Assembly: GCF_000380485.1 (NCBI RefSeq)
Contig: NZ_AQYG01000051.1
Coordinates: 124,001 to 188,000, forward strand
Reading direction: 5' to 3'
Length of the DNA: 64,000 bases
Source of the DNA: Jongsikchunia kroppenstedtii DSM 45133
Lineage (GTDB): Bacteria; Actinomycetota; Actinomycetes; Mycobacteriales; Mycobacteriaceae
Positions within the stretch are counted from its first letter, which is position 1; each line of letters begins with the position of its first letter. The position numbers and the translations under genes are program-made. The notes beneath the pieces were generated by a model. That model ran no database searches. It was given only the letters and a program-made list of their open reading frames with translations, and had not been told where the DNA came from. Positions 1-9,900 of this stretch are shown piece by piece.

Positions 1-1045
1 CGACCGCGATGGCGTCGGCGCGCGTCGGCACCCGTCGCTTGCGCTCGACGACCTGCCAGGCCTGATCATCGGTCGTCGGCGGGGTCAGCCACATCGGGCC
101 CTGCATACCCTCACGTTGCGCGGTGCCCCACACGGTATCGAGCCCCGCCATCGCCTGCTGCCGTGTCAACGGCGTTGCGGCACTGCTTATCCCGCCGCCG
201 TGCTGGGCGTGCGCTCCCCCGCCGGCCGGACTGCCGCCCGCCGACGGATCGAGCGCGGCCGAGACCGATGGACTGCTCCACGTCAGCTCCGATCGCAGCT
301 TCGCGATCGACTCACCGGCGTACCGCGACCAGGTCAATCCGGTGACCGACAGCCCCAGCAGCCCGACCAGCACAATGGTGCCCACCGCGCCGTGCCAGTT
401 GAAAACCCTGCGGCGACTTCCTTTCTCGCCCTCGACGGCGGCCAGCCGCCGCAACCCGCCGTTGCGGCGGCGATGCGCGACCCACATCGCCAGGCCGCCG
501 AGCGATATCAGCCACATCCAGCTCGCGGCCAACTCGCTGTAATTGCGGCCGACATCGCCGAGGTGCAGGTTCCGGTGGAATTCGTCGAACCAGGCCCGGA
601 TCGGCAGCCACTGGCCGTAGGTGGTCAGGGTGCCGCGGACGTCGGCGGTGTACGGGTCGACGAAGACCGTCTTGGAGTAGCCCTCCTTCACCCCCGGCGC
701 GGACATGCTCACCTGCGTGGTCTCGTTCGCGGCGGTCGGCGGCCGGATGCTAACGACCGTGCCCTCCGGATGCGCCGACATCGCGGCCTGCACCTGCTCG
801 GACATCGGCAGCCGATGGTCGCCGACATGATCGACCTTCAACTCGTGCCGGAACACGATCGGATCGAGCTGCGGGGTCAGCGTGTATAGCAGGCCGGTGA
901 TCGCCGCGATCAGGATGAACGGCCCGACCAGCATGCCGCCGTAGAAGTGCAGACGCAGTATCAGGGGCCGGATGCGTTGCCACATCCCACGATCAGCCGG
1001 CGTATCCGAGATCTCCGGCTCGCCCGTTCCGAACCCGTTCGTCAT
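1..1045 (-). CDS. PepSY-associated TM helix protein (3' end outside window)
   Basis: Membrane protein of the PepSY_TM (COG3182) family. These are associated with metal or iron reduction and periplasmic peptidase-inhibitor domains; substrate unknown. The ATG at 1045 is preceded by AAGGAG about 10 bases upstream. The first TM segment is around residues 28-52 (starts LHFYGGMLVGPF), followed by a periplasmic stretch with FVDPYTADVRG and FHRNLHLG, both typical of the family. Two further TM segments lie near residues 185-200 and 225-245, then a Gly/Ser/His-rich loop. The frame is open to the window edge (348 residues visible), so the last TM and the stop are missing. It lies 59 bases downstream of a copper-type ATPase on the same strand, so co-transcription and a metal-linked role are likely but inferred. 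Confidence 0.85.
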   Translation of the reverse strand, partial: MTNGFGTGEPEISDTPADRGMWQRIRPLILRLHFYGGMLVGPFILIAAITGLLYTLTPQLDPIVFRHELKVDHVGDHRLPMSEQVQAAMSAHPEGTVVSIRPPTAANETTQVSMSAPGVKEGYSKTVFVDPYTADVRGTLTTYGQWLPIRAWFDEFHRNLHLGDVGRNYSELAASWMWLISLGGLAMWVAHRRRNGGLRRLAAVEGEKGSRRRVFNWHGAVGTIVLVGLLGLSVTGLTWSRYAGESIAKLRSELTWSSPSVSAALDPSAGGSPAGGGAHAQHGGGISSAATPLTRQQAMAGLDTVWGTAQREGMQGPMWLTPPTTDDQAWQVVERKRRVPTRADAIAV

Positions 1046-1104
1046 CCCCACCTTGCTCCTTAGCCATGGAATCGCTCCATGCACTAGTCGCAGGGGTGAC
1101 GGGA

Positions 1105-3414
1105 TTAGTTCCCGGTCAGTCCCGATTCGTCACGCCCCACAACCGCCGTCGGTGCGAAGTTGCGCAGCCGCAGGCTGTTCGAGACGACGAAGAACGACGA
1201 GAACGCCATCGCGGCACCGGCAATCAACGGATTGAGCAGCCCCGCCGCGGCGATCGGGATGGCCGCGACGTTATAGCCGAAGGCCCAGAACAAGTTGGTA
1301 TGAATGGTCTTTCGCGTTGCCCGGGCCAATCCGAGCGCCTCGGGCACAGTATCGAGGCTGCGACGCACCAGAATGATGTCCGCCGCGCCGATCGCGACGT
1401 CGGTGCCGCGGCCGATCGCCAGACCCAGGTCCGCCGTCGCCAGCGCGGGACCATCGTTGATGCCGTCGCCGACCATCGCGACCACGCGACCCTCGTCACG
1501 CAGCCGCCCGATGACGTCGACCTTGCCGTCGGGCAGAACCTCCGCGTGCACCACCGCGATGCCGACCTCGTCGGCGATCGCGCGCGCGGCCGACAGGTTG
1601 TCACCAGTCAGCAGCACCGTCTGATATCCCTGCCGATGCAGCTCGGCGACCGCCGACGCGGCGGAGTCCTTCACCGTGTCCGACACCGTGATCGCGGCGC
1701 ACAGCACGTCGTCGACCGCGACGTAGACGACCGTATGGCCGTCCGCCTCGGCAGACTTTCGATGCCGGGCCAGCTCGGCGGGGACGGCGCGTCCGGAGGC
1801 GACCCAGCGCGGATTGCCCACGACGACAACCCGATCGGCCACTGTCGCCTGCACTCCGCGCCCCGGATCGACCACGAAATCATCGATCGCGCCCGCGTCG
1901 ATCAACCCGTCGTTCTCCGCCGCACGCACGATCGCTTGCGCGACAGCGTGTTCCGATGCCGACTCCACCGCAGCGGCCAGCGCCAGTACCTCGTCGCGTC
2001 GATAGCCGGCGGCGACCACCAGGTCGGCGACCGCGGGCTCGCCGTTCGTGAGGGTCCCCGTCTTGTCGAAGACGACCGTGTCGACGGACCGGGTGGCGTC
2101 GAGGGCGTCGTGCCCCTTCAAGAAGATTCCGAGCTGGGCGCCGCGGCCGGAGGCGACCATCAACGCGGTCGGGGTCGCGAGCCCGAGCGCGCACGGGCAG
2201 GCGATCACCAGGACCGCGAGGGCGGCCGAGATCGCGTGATCGAGCGAGCCGCCCGCCGCCAGCCAGGCGCCCAGGGTGAGTACTGCCAGACCGATCACGC
2301 AGGGCACGAAGATGTTCGACACCCGGTCCGCGAGCCGCTGGGCACCGGCCTTGCCGGACTGCGCCTCCTCGACCAGCCGCACCATCGCCGCGTACTGGGT
2401 ATCCGGCCCGACCGCGGCCGCCTCGACGATCAGCCGCCCGTCGAGCGCGACCGTGCCGCCGATCACCGAGGCACCGACCTCTGCGGGCACCGGCCGCGAT
2501 TCGCCGGTCATCGCGCTCATGTCGATCAGCGACGCACCCTCGATCACCAGGCCGTCGGCCGCGATGGTCTCGCCGGGGCGGACGACGAACTTCTGCTGTT
2601 CGGCGAGCTCCTCCACCGGGATCCGCATCTCGGACCCGTCGCGCAGCAGCACCGCCACGTCGCGGGCGCCGAGCGCCGCCAATGCGCGCAGGGCACCGCC
2701 GGCCGTCGACTTGGCTCGCGCCTCGAAATACCGGCCGGCGAGGACCAACACCGTGACGCCGGCCGCCACCTCGAGGTAGATCGAGTCGGCCGACATGATC
2801 GCGCGCCAGACGCCGTGGTGCTCCGGGTTCGTATCGGTCCGCCCGGCTGCCATCGTGTACAGCGACCAGCCGGTCGCCGACAGCACGCCCAGCGAGATGA
2901 GCGTCTCCATCGATGCCGTGCCGGACCGCAGATTCTTCAGCGCCACCCGGTAGAACGGCCAAGCGCACCACGTCAGGATCGGGGCGGCGAGCACGAGCAG
3001 AATCAGCTGCCAGCCGGCGAACCGCGTGGCCGGGACCGCGGCGAACATCACCGACAGGTCGGCGAGCGGGAAGGCCAGGACCAGCGCCACCACGAATCGG
3101 CGGAACAGTCCGCGGGCGTGGTCGGCGTCGGGATCGTCGAGCAGACCGGTGGTGCTCCTGGCCCGGGGCGCGGCGTCGTATCCGGCATCCCGGACCACCT
3201 CGCAGAGGCCGTCCGCAGTGACATCGCCCTCGGCGTCGACGGTCGCCGTGCGGGTGGCCAGATTCACCGACGCCCGGACCCCGTCCAGCTTGTTCAGCTT
3301 GCGCTCGACGCGTGCGGCACAGGCACCGCAGGTCATTCCGCTCACCTGGAGCTGGATCCGACGGTTCACCGCTTCAGCGGCGCCCACCTCCGGCGCGGCG
3401 TCGACAACGGTCAC
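1105..3414 (-). CDS. Heavy-metal (copper-type) translocating P1B ATPase
   Basis: Inner-membrane ATPase that exports or translocates Cu(I)-type ions. An N-terminal heavy-metal-associated domain carries GMTCGAC at residues 26-32. TM segments, the TGES actuator loop, the CPC metal site in the TM segment ([15 protein letters not shown]), the phosphorylation loop DKTGT and the GDGIND hinge follow in normal order. The length of 769 aa is normal. The usual nucleotide-binding His-Pro dipeptide (SEHP) reads SEHA here. I chose the GTG at 3414, behind GAAGGAC, because sequence upstream of it in frame is low-complexity and overlaps the divergent sigma gene. The closest functional model is mycobacterial CtpA/CtpV. 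A 16-bp tandem repeat sits just upstream of the start. Metal specificity (Cu versus Ag) is inferred from the CPC motif and neighbours. Confidence 0.95.
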   Translation of the reverse strand: MTVVDAAPEVGAAEAVNRRIQLQVSGMTCGACAARVERKLNKLDGVRASVNLATRTATVDAEGDVTADGLCEVVRDAGYDAAPRARSTTGLLDDPDADHARGLFRRFVVALVLAFPLADLSVMFAAVPATRFAGWQLILLVLAAPILTWCAWPFYRVALKNLRSGTASMETLISLGVLSATGWSLYTMAAGRTDTNPEHHGVWRAIMSADSIYLEVAAGVTVLVLAGRYFEARAKSTAGGALRALAALGARDVAVLLRDGSEMRIPVEELAEQQKFVVRPGETIAADGLVIEGASLIDMSAMTGESRPVPAEVGASVIGGTVALDGRLIVEAAAVGPDTQYAAMVRLVEEAQSGKAGAQRLADRVSNIFVPCVIGLAVLTLGAWLAAGGSLDHAISAALAVLVIACPCALGLATPTALMVASGRGAQLGIFLKGHDALDATRSVDTVVFDKTGTLTNGEPAVADLVVAAGYRRDEVLALAAAVESASEHAVAQAIVRAAENDGLIDAGAIDDFVVDPGRGVQATVADRVVVVGNPRWVASGRAVPAELARHRKSAEADGHTVVYVAVDDVLCAAITVSDTVKDSAASAVAELHRQGYQTVLLTGDNLSAARAIADEVGIAVVHAEVLPDGKVDVIGRLRDEGRVVAMVGDGINDGPALATADLGLAIGRGTDVAIGAADIILVRRSLDTVPEALGLARATRKTIHTNLFWAFGYNVAAIPIAAAGLLNPLIAGAAMAFSSFFVVSNSLRLRNFAPTAVVGRDESGLTGN

Positions 3415-3432
3415 GGTGTTCGGTCCTTCGAT

Positions 3433-3464
3433 CTCGTGCTGTACAGGGCTCGTGCAGTACAGGG
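3433..3464. promoter_or_regulatory. 16-bp tandem direct repeat in the ATPase/sigC divergent promoter region
   Basis: Two adjacent copies, CTCGTGCTGTACAGGG (3433-3448) and CTCGTGCAGTACAGGG (3449-3464), differ at one base. Each contains the core GTAC. The array begins 19 bases upstream of the ATPase GTG and lies about 65 bases before the divergent sigC start. Placement and near-identity suggest tandem operator sites for a metal-responsive regulator. The regulator itself is not encoded next door, so the role is inferred. Confidence 0.5.
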
Positions 3465-3529
3465 TCACCCGTGCCAGTAGTCGTGAGGGGGTGCCGTCTG
3501 GTTCCCGGCGTCCACGATACGGTTGGCGC

Positions 3530-4087
3530 GTGACGAGGAAGGACGACCAGCGGGTCACGGAGCTGGCATTGCGTGCCGGCGCCGGCGATGCTCGCGCGAT
3601 CGAGCTCTTCGTCGAGGCCACCTACCAGGACGTTTGGCGGTTCTGCTGCCACCTGCAGGATCCCTCCCGTGCCGACGACCTGACGCAGGAGACGTTCATC
3701 CGCGCGCTCGGCTCCCTGGGCCGATTCGCCGGCCGGTCCAGCGCACGCACCTGGCTGCTGTCCATCGCCCGGCGCACCGTGGTCGATCACATCCGCTACG
3801 AGACGTCGCGCCCACCGGCCGCCCATCACGACCACGATGAGACGCATCCGGCCGAACTCCATCATCGGCAGAGCCGCCATGAGGAGCAGGTCGAATGGGC
3901 CATGCTGATCGACGGCCTCGATCCGGAACGGCGCGAGGCCTTCCTCCTGACGCAGTTGCTCGGACTGTCCTATGCCGAGGCCGCCGAGGTCTGCGGCTGC
4001 CCGATCGGCACGATCCGCTCCCGGGTTGCCCGCGCCCGCGATGACCTGCTGGCCGCGCACACCGCGGACGAACGCAAATTCGGCTGA
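3530..4087 (+). CDS. sigC: RNA polymerase sigma factor SigC
   Basis: ECF-type sigma factor of 185 aa. Region 2 contains [20 protein letters not shown] and [11 protein letters not shown], and region 4 contains [20 protein letters not shown] with [15 protein letters not shown]. These segments closely match Mycobacterium tuberculosis SigC, which in that species controls copper-acquisition genes. The GTG at 3530 gives the family length; upstream in-frame sequence is low-complexity. GATACGGT ends about 8 bases upstream, which fits a -10 element and a leaderless mRNA. It is divergent from the copper ATPase, and the CtaG/anti-sigma pair converges on it from the other side. A copper-linked role is supported by context, not proven. 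Confidence 0.9.
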   Translation: MTRKDDQRVTELALRAGAGDARAIELFVEATYQDVWRFCCHLQDPSRADDLTQETFIRALGSLGRFAGRSSARTWLLSIARRTVVDHIRYETSRPPAAHHDHDETHPAELHHRQSRHEEQVEWAMLIDGLDPERREAFLLTQLLGLSYAEAAEVCGCPIGTIRSRVARARDDLLAAHTADERKFG

Positions 4088-4120
4088 CGGACAACCACTT
4101 TCGCGGTCAGACCCGCACGA

Positions 4121-6073
4121 TCACCGACGACTGCGCGCCAGTTCGGCCAGCATCTCGTTGTATGCCTCGAGCTCGGTGTCCGCGTAGCGATCCGCGTGCC
4201 GATCCGCCCGCGCAGCCGCCCGCCGGTCGGTGCTCATCCACTGCGACACGAGGGCGATCACGACGATGACGACCGGGACTTCGCTGGTGCCCCAGGCGAT
4301 TGCGCCGCCGAGGAACTGATCGTGCTGCAGGTCGGTCACCCATGGCAGGTCGAGGCTGCGATAGAAGTTCCCGCCGATGATCGAGGACATCGTCATCGTC
4401 GCAATGCCGAAGAACGCGTGGAACGGCATGACCGCGAACAACACCCCGAGCCGCGCGAGGAACGGCAGCCGACGCGGGCCCGGATCGATGCCGATGATCG
4501 ACCAGTAGAAGAGATAACCGGTGACGAGGAAATGGATGCTCATCGCCTCGTGCCCCCAGTGATAGCGCACCAGCACGTCGAACAGCGGCGTGAAGTACAC
4601 CCCGTAGAGCGACACCACGAACAGGATCAGCGAGACGATCGGGTGAGTGAGGAACCGGCTCAGCGGCGAGTGCAGCACCCTGGTGATCCACTCGCGGGGC
4701 CCGGGCAGCGCCCCTTTGGCGGCCGTGGGCAATGCCTGCAGGGCCAACGTCACCGGGGCACCCAGCACCAGGAGCACCGGGATGAACATGTTGAGCACCA
4801 TGTGCTCCACCATGTGGACGCTGAACATCGCCATGCCGTAGGTGCGCAGCCCCGAACTCGACGTCACGATCAGCGACGCGCAGCCCAGCATCCAGGACAG
4901 CGTCCGCCAGCGCGACCAGGCCGTCCCTGCTCGGCTCAGCCGCCGAATCCCGATGACGTACAACACGATCGCGGCGGCCGCGGCCACGGCGATCAGCAGG
5001 TCGAAACGCCACATGCCCGCGATCGACGCCAGACCCGGCCGGTGCGTCAGCCGGTACCCGAGATAGACATCCCAGGCCGTGAAGCGATGCGCCAACAGCG
5101 CCGTTGCCGTGCGGGTGTCGGCGACCGCAACGCCCGCGTAGACCGCGAACCCGACGCCGATGGCCGACACCGAGGCGCCGCCGAGTCCGCCGCGCCGCCG
5201 CCCGATCAGATCGAGGCCGAGCAGCAGCACCAGTCCGGCAACGACCATGAGCGCCGCCAGACCGAACGCCGATGTCAGATGGTGCGGCGACACCAGGATC
5301 ACGCCCAGCACCAGCGCATAGATCAGCGCGACGGCATTCGAGATCAGCACGACGAGACGGATCCGTCGCGCGGTCTGCGCCACGTCGGATGCCGCGGTAT
5401 CCCGCGCCGACATCGCGGCGACCATCCGGACACCCATCGATATCGCGACGGCCAGGGCGAACACGATCGCCGCGGCGGTGCCGTAGTCGTGGTTCGGCCC
5501 CTGCCCGGCATTCCCGGCCACCGGCAGGGCGACCACCCCGATCGCCGCCGGCACCAGCAGCGGGACGTGGCTGGTCCAACTCAGGCCGAAGCGCGCGCAG
5601 ATCGCGATCGCGGCGGCGCAGACCGCGGCCACCCCCCACGCGATGGCCTGCTCGGACGCGTCGATCAGCGGTCGCAGCACGGACGCATGCTCGGCCAGCC
5701 GACCCGCCGGCAGACCGGCGCGGTCGGCGGCGGTGATCACCATCATCGCGAGCGACACCACCGCCCAGGCCGGGGACGATCTTTCGATCAGCTGATGGGC
5801 GCGAAAGGTACCGACGTCGATCGACCCGTCCCGACCGGGACGCCCGGCGACGATCACGTAGATCAGCGCGCCCAGAACGAGCGCGCCGAGGCAGGCGCCG
5901 ACGAAGTATCCGACGACCGCGGTGGTAGCGGTGAACACGCCCGGGTAGCTGTCGCCGGTCTCGCGATACTTTCCCGATCCGCAGATCTGGATACCCCAGG
6001 CGAGGGCGACAACCCCGGTGACGGCCAGGGCGGCGATCGCCGACGCGGGGCGTCGGCGCAAGAAGCGGATCAC
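4121..6073 (-). CDS. CopD-CtaG fusion membrane protein (cytochrome c oxidase assembly / copper handling)
   Basis: Polytopic membrane protein of 650 aa. The N-terminal half is a CopD-like copper-resistance domain with many TM helices. The C-terminal half is a caa3-type oxidase assembly factor domain (CtaG), seen around the segments MFSVHMVEHMVLNMF, LLVLGAPVTL and MPFHAFFGI. The organisation matches mycobacterial Rv0102-type proteins, thought to supply copper to heme-copper oxidases or pump it across the membrane. The GTG at 6073 was chosen because it overlaps the stop of the upstream anti-sigma gene as GTGA, which implies translational coupling. The C-terminus is rich in Asp, Arg and Tyr. It is convergent with sigC (stops 33 bases apart). 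Confidence 0.9.
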   Translation of the reverse strand: MIRFLRRRPASAIAALAVTGVVALAWGIQICGSGKYRETGDSYPGVFTATTAVVGYFVGACLGALVLGALIYVIVAGRPGRDGSIDVGTFRAHQLIERSSPAWAVVSLAMMVITAADRAGLPAGRLAEHASVLRPLIDASEQAIAWGVAAVCAAAIAICARFGLSWTSHVPLLVPAAIGVVALPVAGNAGQGPNHDYGTAAAIVFALAVAISMGVRMVAAMSARDTAASDVAQTARRIRLVVLISNAVALIYALVLGVILVSPHHLTSAFGLAALMVVAGLVLLLGLDLIGRRRGGLGGASVSAIGVGFAVYAGVAVADTRTATALLAHRFTAWDVYLGYRLTHRPGLASIAGMWRFDLLIAVAAAAAIVLYVIGIRRLSRAGTAWSRWRTLSWMLGCASLIVTSSSGLRTYGMAMFSVHMVEHMVLNMFIPVLLVLGAPVTLALQALPTAAKGALPGPREWITRVLHSPLSRFLTHPIVSLILFVVSLYGVYFTPLFDVLVRYHWGHEAMSIHFLVTGYLFYWSIIGIDPGPRRLPFLARLGVLFAVMPFHAFFGIATMTMSSIIGGNFYRSLDLPWVTDLQHDQFLGGAIAWGTSEVPVVIVVIALVSQWMSTDRRAAARADRHADRYADTELEAYNEMLAELARSRR

Positions 6074-6768
6074 GCGGCGTCCGACCTCCGGGAGACGTGA
6101 CCGACCGGACCGATATCCGTCGGGGACGCGAGGTCGTCGGTCACGTCGCCGCCACCGCTGTCGCTGCGCCACAGCATGATTGCGAAGACGACCGCCGCCA
6201 GGAGCGGGAGATGCGATGCCGCCCGCGCGGCCGTGACCTCACCGGCCACCAGATCGTGGAGCACATACGCCAGCAGGCAGGCGCAGTAGCCGACCAGGAC
6301 GACCACGATGCCGGGCAGCGCCGCACGCCACCACGCGGCGACCATGCATGCGATGCCCAGCCCGAACATGATCGCGGTCGACTCGTTCATCAGGTGACGA
6401 CCGTCGCCCATGCCGCCGCCATGGGACATGCCCATACCGAATCGCAGGCCTGCGGCCTGCGTGACGGCGAGCAGGACCACGACCAGCCCTGCCGCGCTCA
6501 GACCCCACCGGCCCAGCACCTCCAGGCGGCGGCGACGGACGTCGGCCGCCGACGGTCGCGGTTGCGTCTGCATGATCCGATCGGCCAATCCAGGATCGGG
6601 AGCGCCCAGCACCGAGTCGTCGGGCACGGTGAACCGGGCCGCCAGCAGGTACCAGCGCGCACAGTCGGCGCACTCCTCGAGATGCTCGTCGACGCGAGCC
6701 GCCGGCACCGGCTCGCGTTCGCCATCGATCCGGGCCGACAACGCCTCTCTGGCCACCGAGCACTTCAT
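6070..6768 (-). CDS. Zinc-finger anti-sigma-factor-like membrane protein
   Basis: The N-terminal 45 residues hold a putative zinc-finger anti-sigma motif (CSVAREALSARIDGE then HLEECADCARWY), with Cys-x(n)-His-x3-Cys-x2-Cys spacing. The rest carries about five TM segments and a His/Gly/Met-rich loop (FGMGMSHGGGMGDGRH) that could bind metal. M. tuberculosis Rv0093c, next to ctpA, has the same plan. The ATG at 6768 (MKCSVAR) gives the family N-terminus; an alternative ATG lies at 6795. The gene is coupled by GTGA overlap to the CopD-CtaG gene. With SigC nearby, the inference is a membrane-bound, metal-sensing anti-sigma factor for SigC. No direct evidence fixes the partner. Confidence 0.8.
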   Translation of the reverse strand: MKCSVAREALSARIDGEREPVPAARVDEHLEECADCARWYLLAARFTVPDDSVLGAPDPGLADRIMQTQPRPSAADVRRRRLEVLGRWGLSAAGLVVVLLAVTQAAGLRFGMGMSHGGGMGDGRHLMNESTAIMFGLGIACMVAAWWRAALPGIVVVLVGYCACLLAYVLHDLVAGEVTAARAASHLPLLAAVVFAIMLWRSDSGGGDVTDDLASPTDIGPVGHVSRRSDAA

Positions 6769-6903
6769 GGCTCCCCATTGTCCCTTCCGCCGCACGGCCT
6801 ACTCCGCAGGCCCGCGTCTCCCGGTTCATGCAGGTGGAAGGCGCGTCACCATAGTTAGTCGGCAGCGGAGCCCGAACGGTTCCCGAGGGATGTCGGCCAT
6901 TTC

Positions 6904-9900
6904 TTACGCGGGACGCATCACCGCAATCAGATCGCCCGGGGCGACCTCGGCGACCGTGCCGGAGATGACCAGCCGCTCGACGATGCCGCCGGTCTGCGTA
7001 CCGATCGACGACTCCATCTTCATCGCCTCGATCGTGGCGATCGTGCCGCCCGGATCCACGCGGTCACCGGCGCCAACCAGCGGCTGCACCACGCCGCCGT
7101 ACGGCGCCGCGACGTGCAGCGGATTCGTCGGGTCCGCCTTCTCGGCGCGCGGGATGTCCGCGGCGGTCGATCTGTCGAGGACCCGGACCGGGCGATGCTG
7201 GCCGTTGAACCGGAACATCACGGTGCGCATGCCTGCGGCATCCGGCTCCGAGATCGCCTCCAGCTCGATGAACACCTCGATGCCCGGCGACAGCCGCACA
7301 CGGTGTTCTTCACCCGGATGCATGCCGTAGAAGTACAGCGAAGCAGGCAGCCGGTCCAATTGCCCGAATTCCGCGCGCCGGCCGTAGAACTGCCGCGCCG
7401 GCCCCGGGAACAGGATGTGGTTCAACGACACCCGACGTTCCAGCGATCCCGCGGGCAGCGCGGCCTGCTGTTCGTCCGTCACCGCCGCCGCGCCATTGGT
7501 GGCGGTTCGACCGGCCAGCGCCCGCGACCGCAGCGGCTCGGGCCAGCCGGCCGCCGGCGTACCCAACTCCCCTTCCAGGAAGCCGATCACCGAGTCCGGG
7601 ATGTCATATGCCGACGGGTCCGCGGCGAAATCGTCGGCACTCACGCCGGCGCCGACCAGCGCCAGGGCCAGATCGCCCACGACCTTGGAGGTCGGGGTCA
7701 CCTTGATGATGCGGCCGAGCAGGCGGTCGGCGTCGGCATACGCCTGCTCGATGTCCTCGAAACGGTGACTGAGGCCGAGGGCCTGCGCCTGCTGCCGCAG
7801 ATTCGACAGCTGGCCGCCGGGGATCTCGTGCTTGTACACCCGCCCGGTCGGCGCCGCGATCCCCGATTCGAAGGGCGCGTACACCTGGCGTACCGCCTCC
7901 CAATACGGTTCCAGCGCGCACACCGCGTCCAGATCGAGCTCGGTCGGCCGGACGGTCCCCGCGCACGCGGCCACCAGTGCCGACATCGATGGCTGGCTGG
8001 TCCCGCCGGACAGCGGCGCGCTCGCCGCATCGACGGCGTCCACACCGGCGCCGATCGCGGCGAGATACGTACCCAGCTGCCCGCCCGCCGTGTCATGCGT
8101 ATGCAGGTGCACCGGCAGGTCGAAGTTGCTCCGCAGCTCGTTCACCAAGGTGATCGCCGCGGCGGGACGCAGCAGACCCGCCATGTCCTTGATCGCGAGC
8201 ATGTGGGCGCCGGCCTCGACGATCTGTTCGGCGAGCCGCAGGTAGTAGTCCAGCGTGTAGAGCTTCTCGCCCGGATGGCTGAGATCGCCGGTGTAGCACA
8301 GGGCCACCTCGGCCACCGGACCATCGCAGTCGCGCACCGCATCGATCGCCGTCCGCATCCGGTCGACGTTGTTGAGCGCGTCGAAGATTCGGAAGATATC
8401 GATCCCCGACGCCGCCGCCTCCTGCACGAAGGCCTTGGTGACCGCAGCCGGATACGGCTCGTATCCGACCGTGTTGTCGCCGCGCAGCAGCATCTGCAGA
8501 CACAGGTTCGGCATCGCCGCGCGCAGCGTGTCCAGCCGCTCCCACGGATCCTCGTCGAGGAACCGCAGCGCCACGTCATATGTTGCGCCGCCCCAGCATT
8601 CGACCGACAGCAGCTGCGGAGTCAGCGCGGACACCGCGGGCGCCGCGACGGCCAGGCCCGAGGTGCGGATCCGGGTTGCGAGAATCGATTGGTGGGCATC
8701 GCGGAACGTGGTGTCCGTGACGGCGACCGCGTTCTGCACCCGCAACCGACGGCAGAACTCCTCGGGTCCGGTCTCCTGCAGCAATTGCCGGCTCCCTGAC
8801 GCGGGGCTGCCCGACGGCAGCGTCGGCAGCTTGTCCCGCGGCCGCAGGGATGTCGGCCGCTCGCCGTGCGGTCGATTGACGACGACGTCGGCGAGATAGG
8901 TCAGCAGCCTGGTGCCGCTATCGGCCGAGGACGATGCCGCCAGCAGCTCCGGATGTCGTTCGATGAAAGCGGTGGTGAGCTTGGCGTCCCGGAAGTCGTT
9001 GCTCATCAACAACTCCCGCAGGAACGGGATATTGGTCGCGACGCCGCGGATCCGGAACTCCGTGATCGCCCGCAGGGCCCGCCGGCGGGACGCCTCGAAA
9101 TCTGCGCCCCGGCAGGTGACCTTCACCAGCATCGAATCGAAATGCGCGGACACCTCGGTGCCCAGTCGAGCCGCGCCATCCAGACGGACCCCGTTGCCGC
9201 CCGGCGAGCGGTACGCGGTGATCCGTCCGGTGTCCGGCCGGAAACCGGCCGAGGGATCCTCGGTGGTGATCCGGCACTGCAGCGCGGCACCGTTGATACG
9301 AATCGAATCCTGGCGCAAGCCGATGTCGTCGAGTGTCTCCCCGGCGGCGATCCGCATCTGCGCGGCCACCAGATCGACACCGGTGATCTCTTCGGTCACC
9401 GTGTGTTCGACCTGGATCCGCGGATTCATCTCGATGAAGTAGTACGCCCCGGTCGCGTCCAGCAGGAACTCCACGGTGCCGGCCCCGCGATAGTGAATCG
9501 CCTCCGCGAATCGCACCGCATCATCGCAGATACGTTGCCGCAGCGCGGGATCCAGGTTCGGGGCCGGCGCCAGCTCCACGACCTTCTGGTGACGGCGCTG
9601 CACGCTGCAGTCACGCTCGAAGAGATGGATGACATTGCCGGCGCCGTCGGCGAGGATCTGCACTTCGATATGTCGCGGCTCGACCACCGCCTGCTCGATG
9701 AACACGGTGCCATCGCCGAAGGCCGACAACGCCTCTCGGGATGCCGCGGCGACCGCCTCGGCGATCTCCTCCGGGGCTTCCACTCGGCGCATACCACGAC
9801 CACCGCCGCCTGCGACCGCTTTGACGAAGAGCGGATACCGCATCTCCGCCGTCTGCGTTATCAGGTCGTCGACGTCATCTGACGGTGCCGTGGATGCCAG

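Noticed and set aside
1066-3480. Long open frame opposite the copper ATPase
   Set aside because: Arg/Asp/Gly/His-rich translation without any recognised motif; mirror of the high-GC codon bias of the real gene on the other strand.
4196-6100. Long plus-strand frame opposite CopD-CtaG
   Set aside because: Low-complexity Arg/His/Asp protein with no domain, while the minus strand has clear TM segments and CtaG motifs.
7114-8799. Plus-strand frame opposite pyruvate carboxylase
   Set aside because: No homology; the minus strand encodes continuous carboxylase motifs across it.
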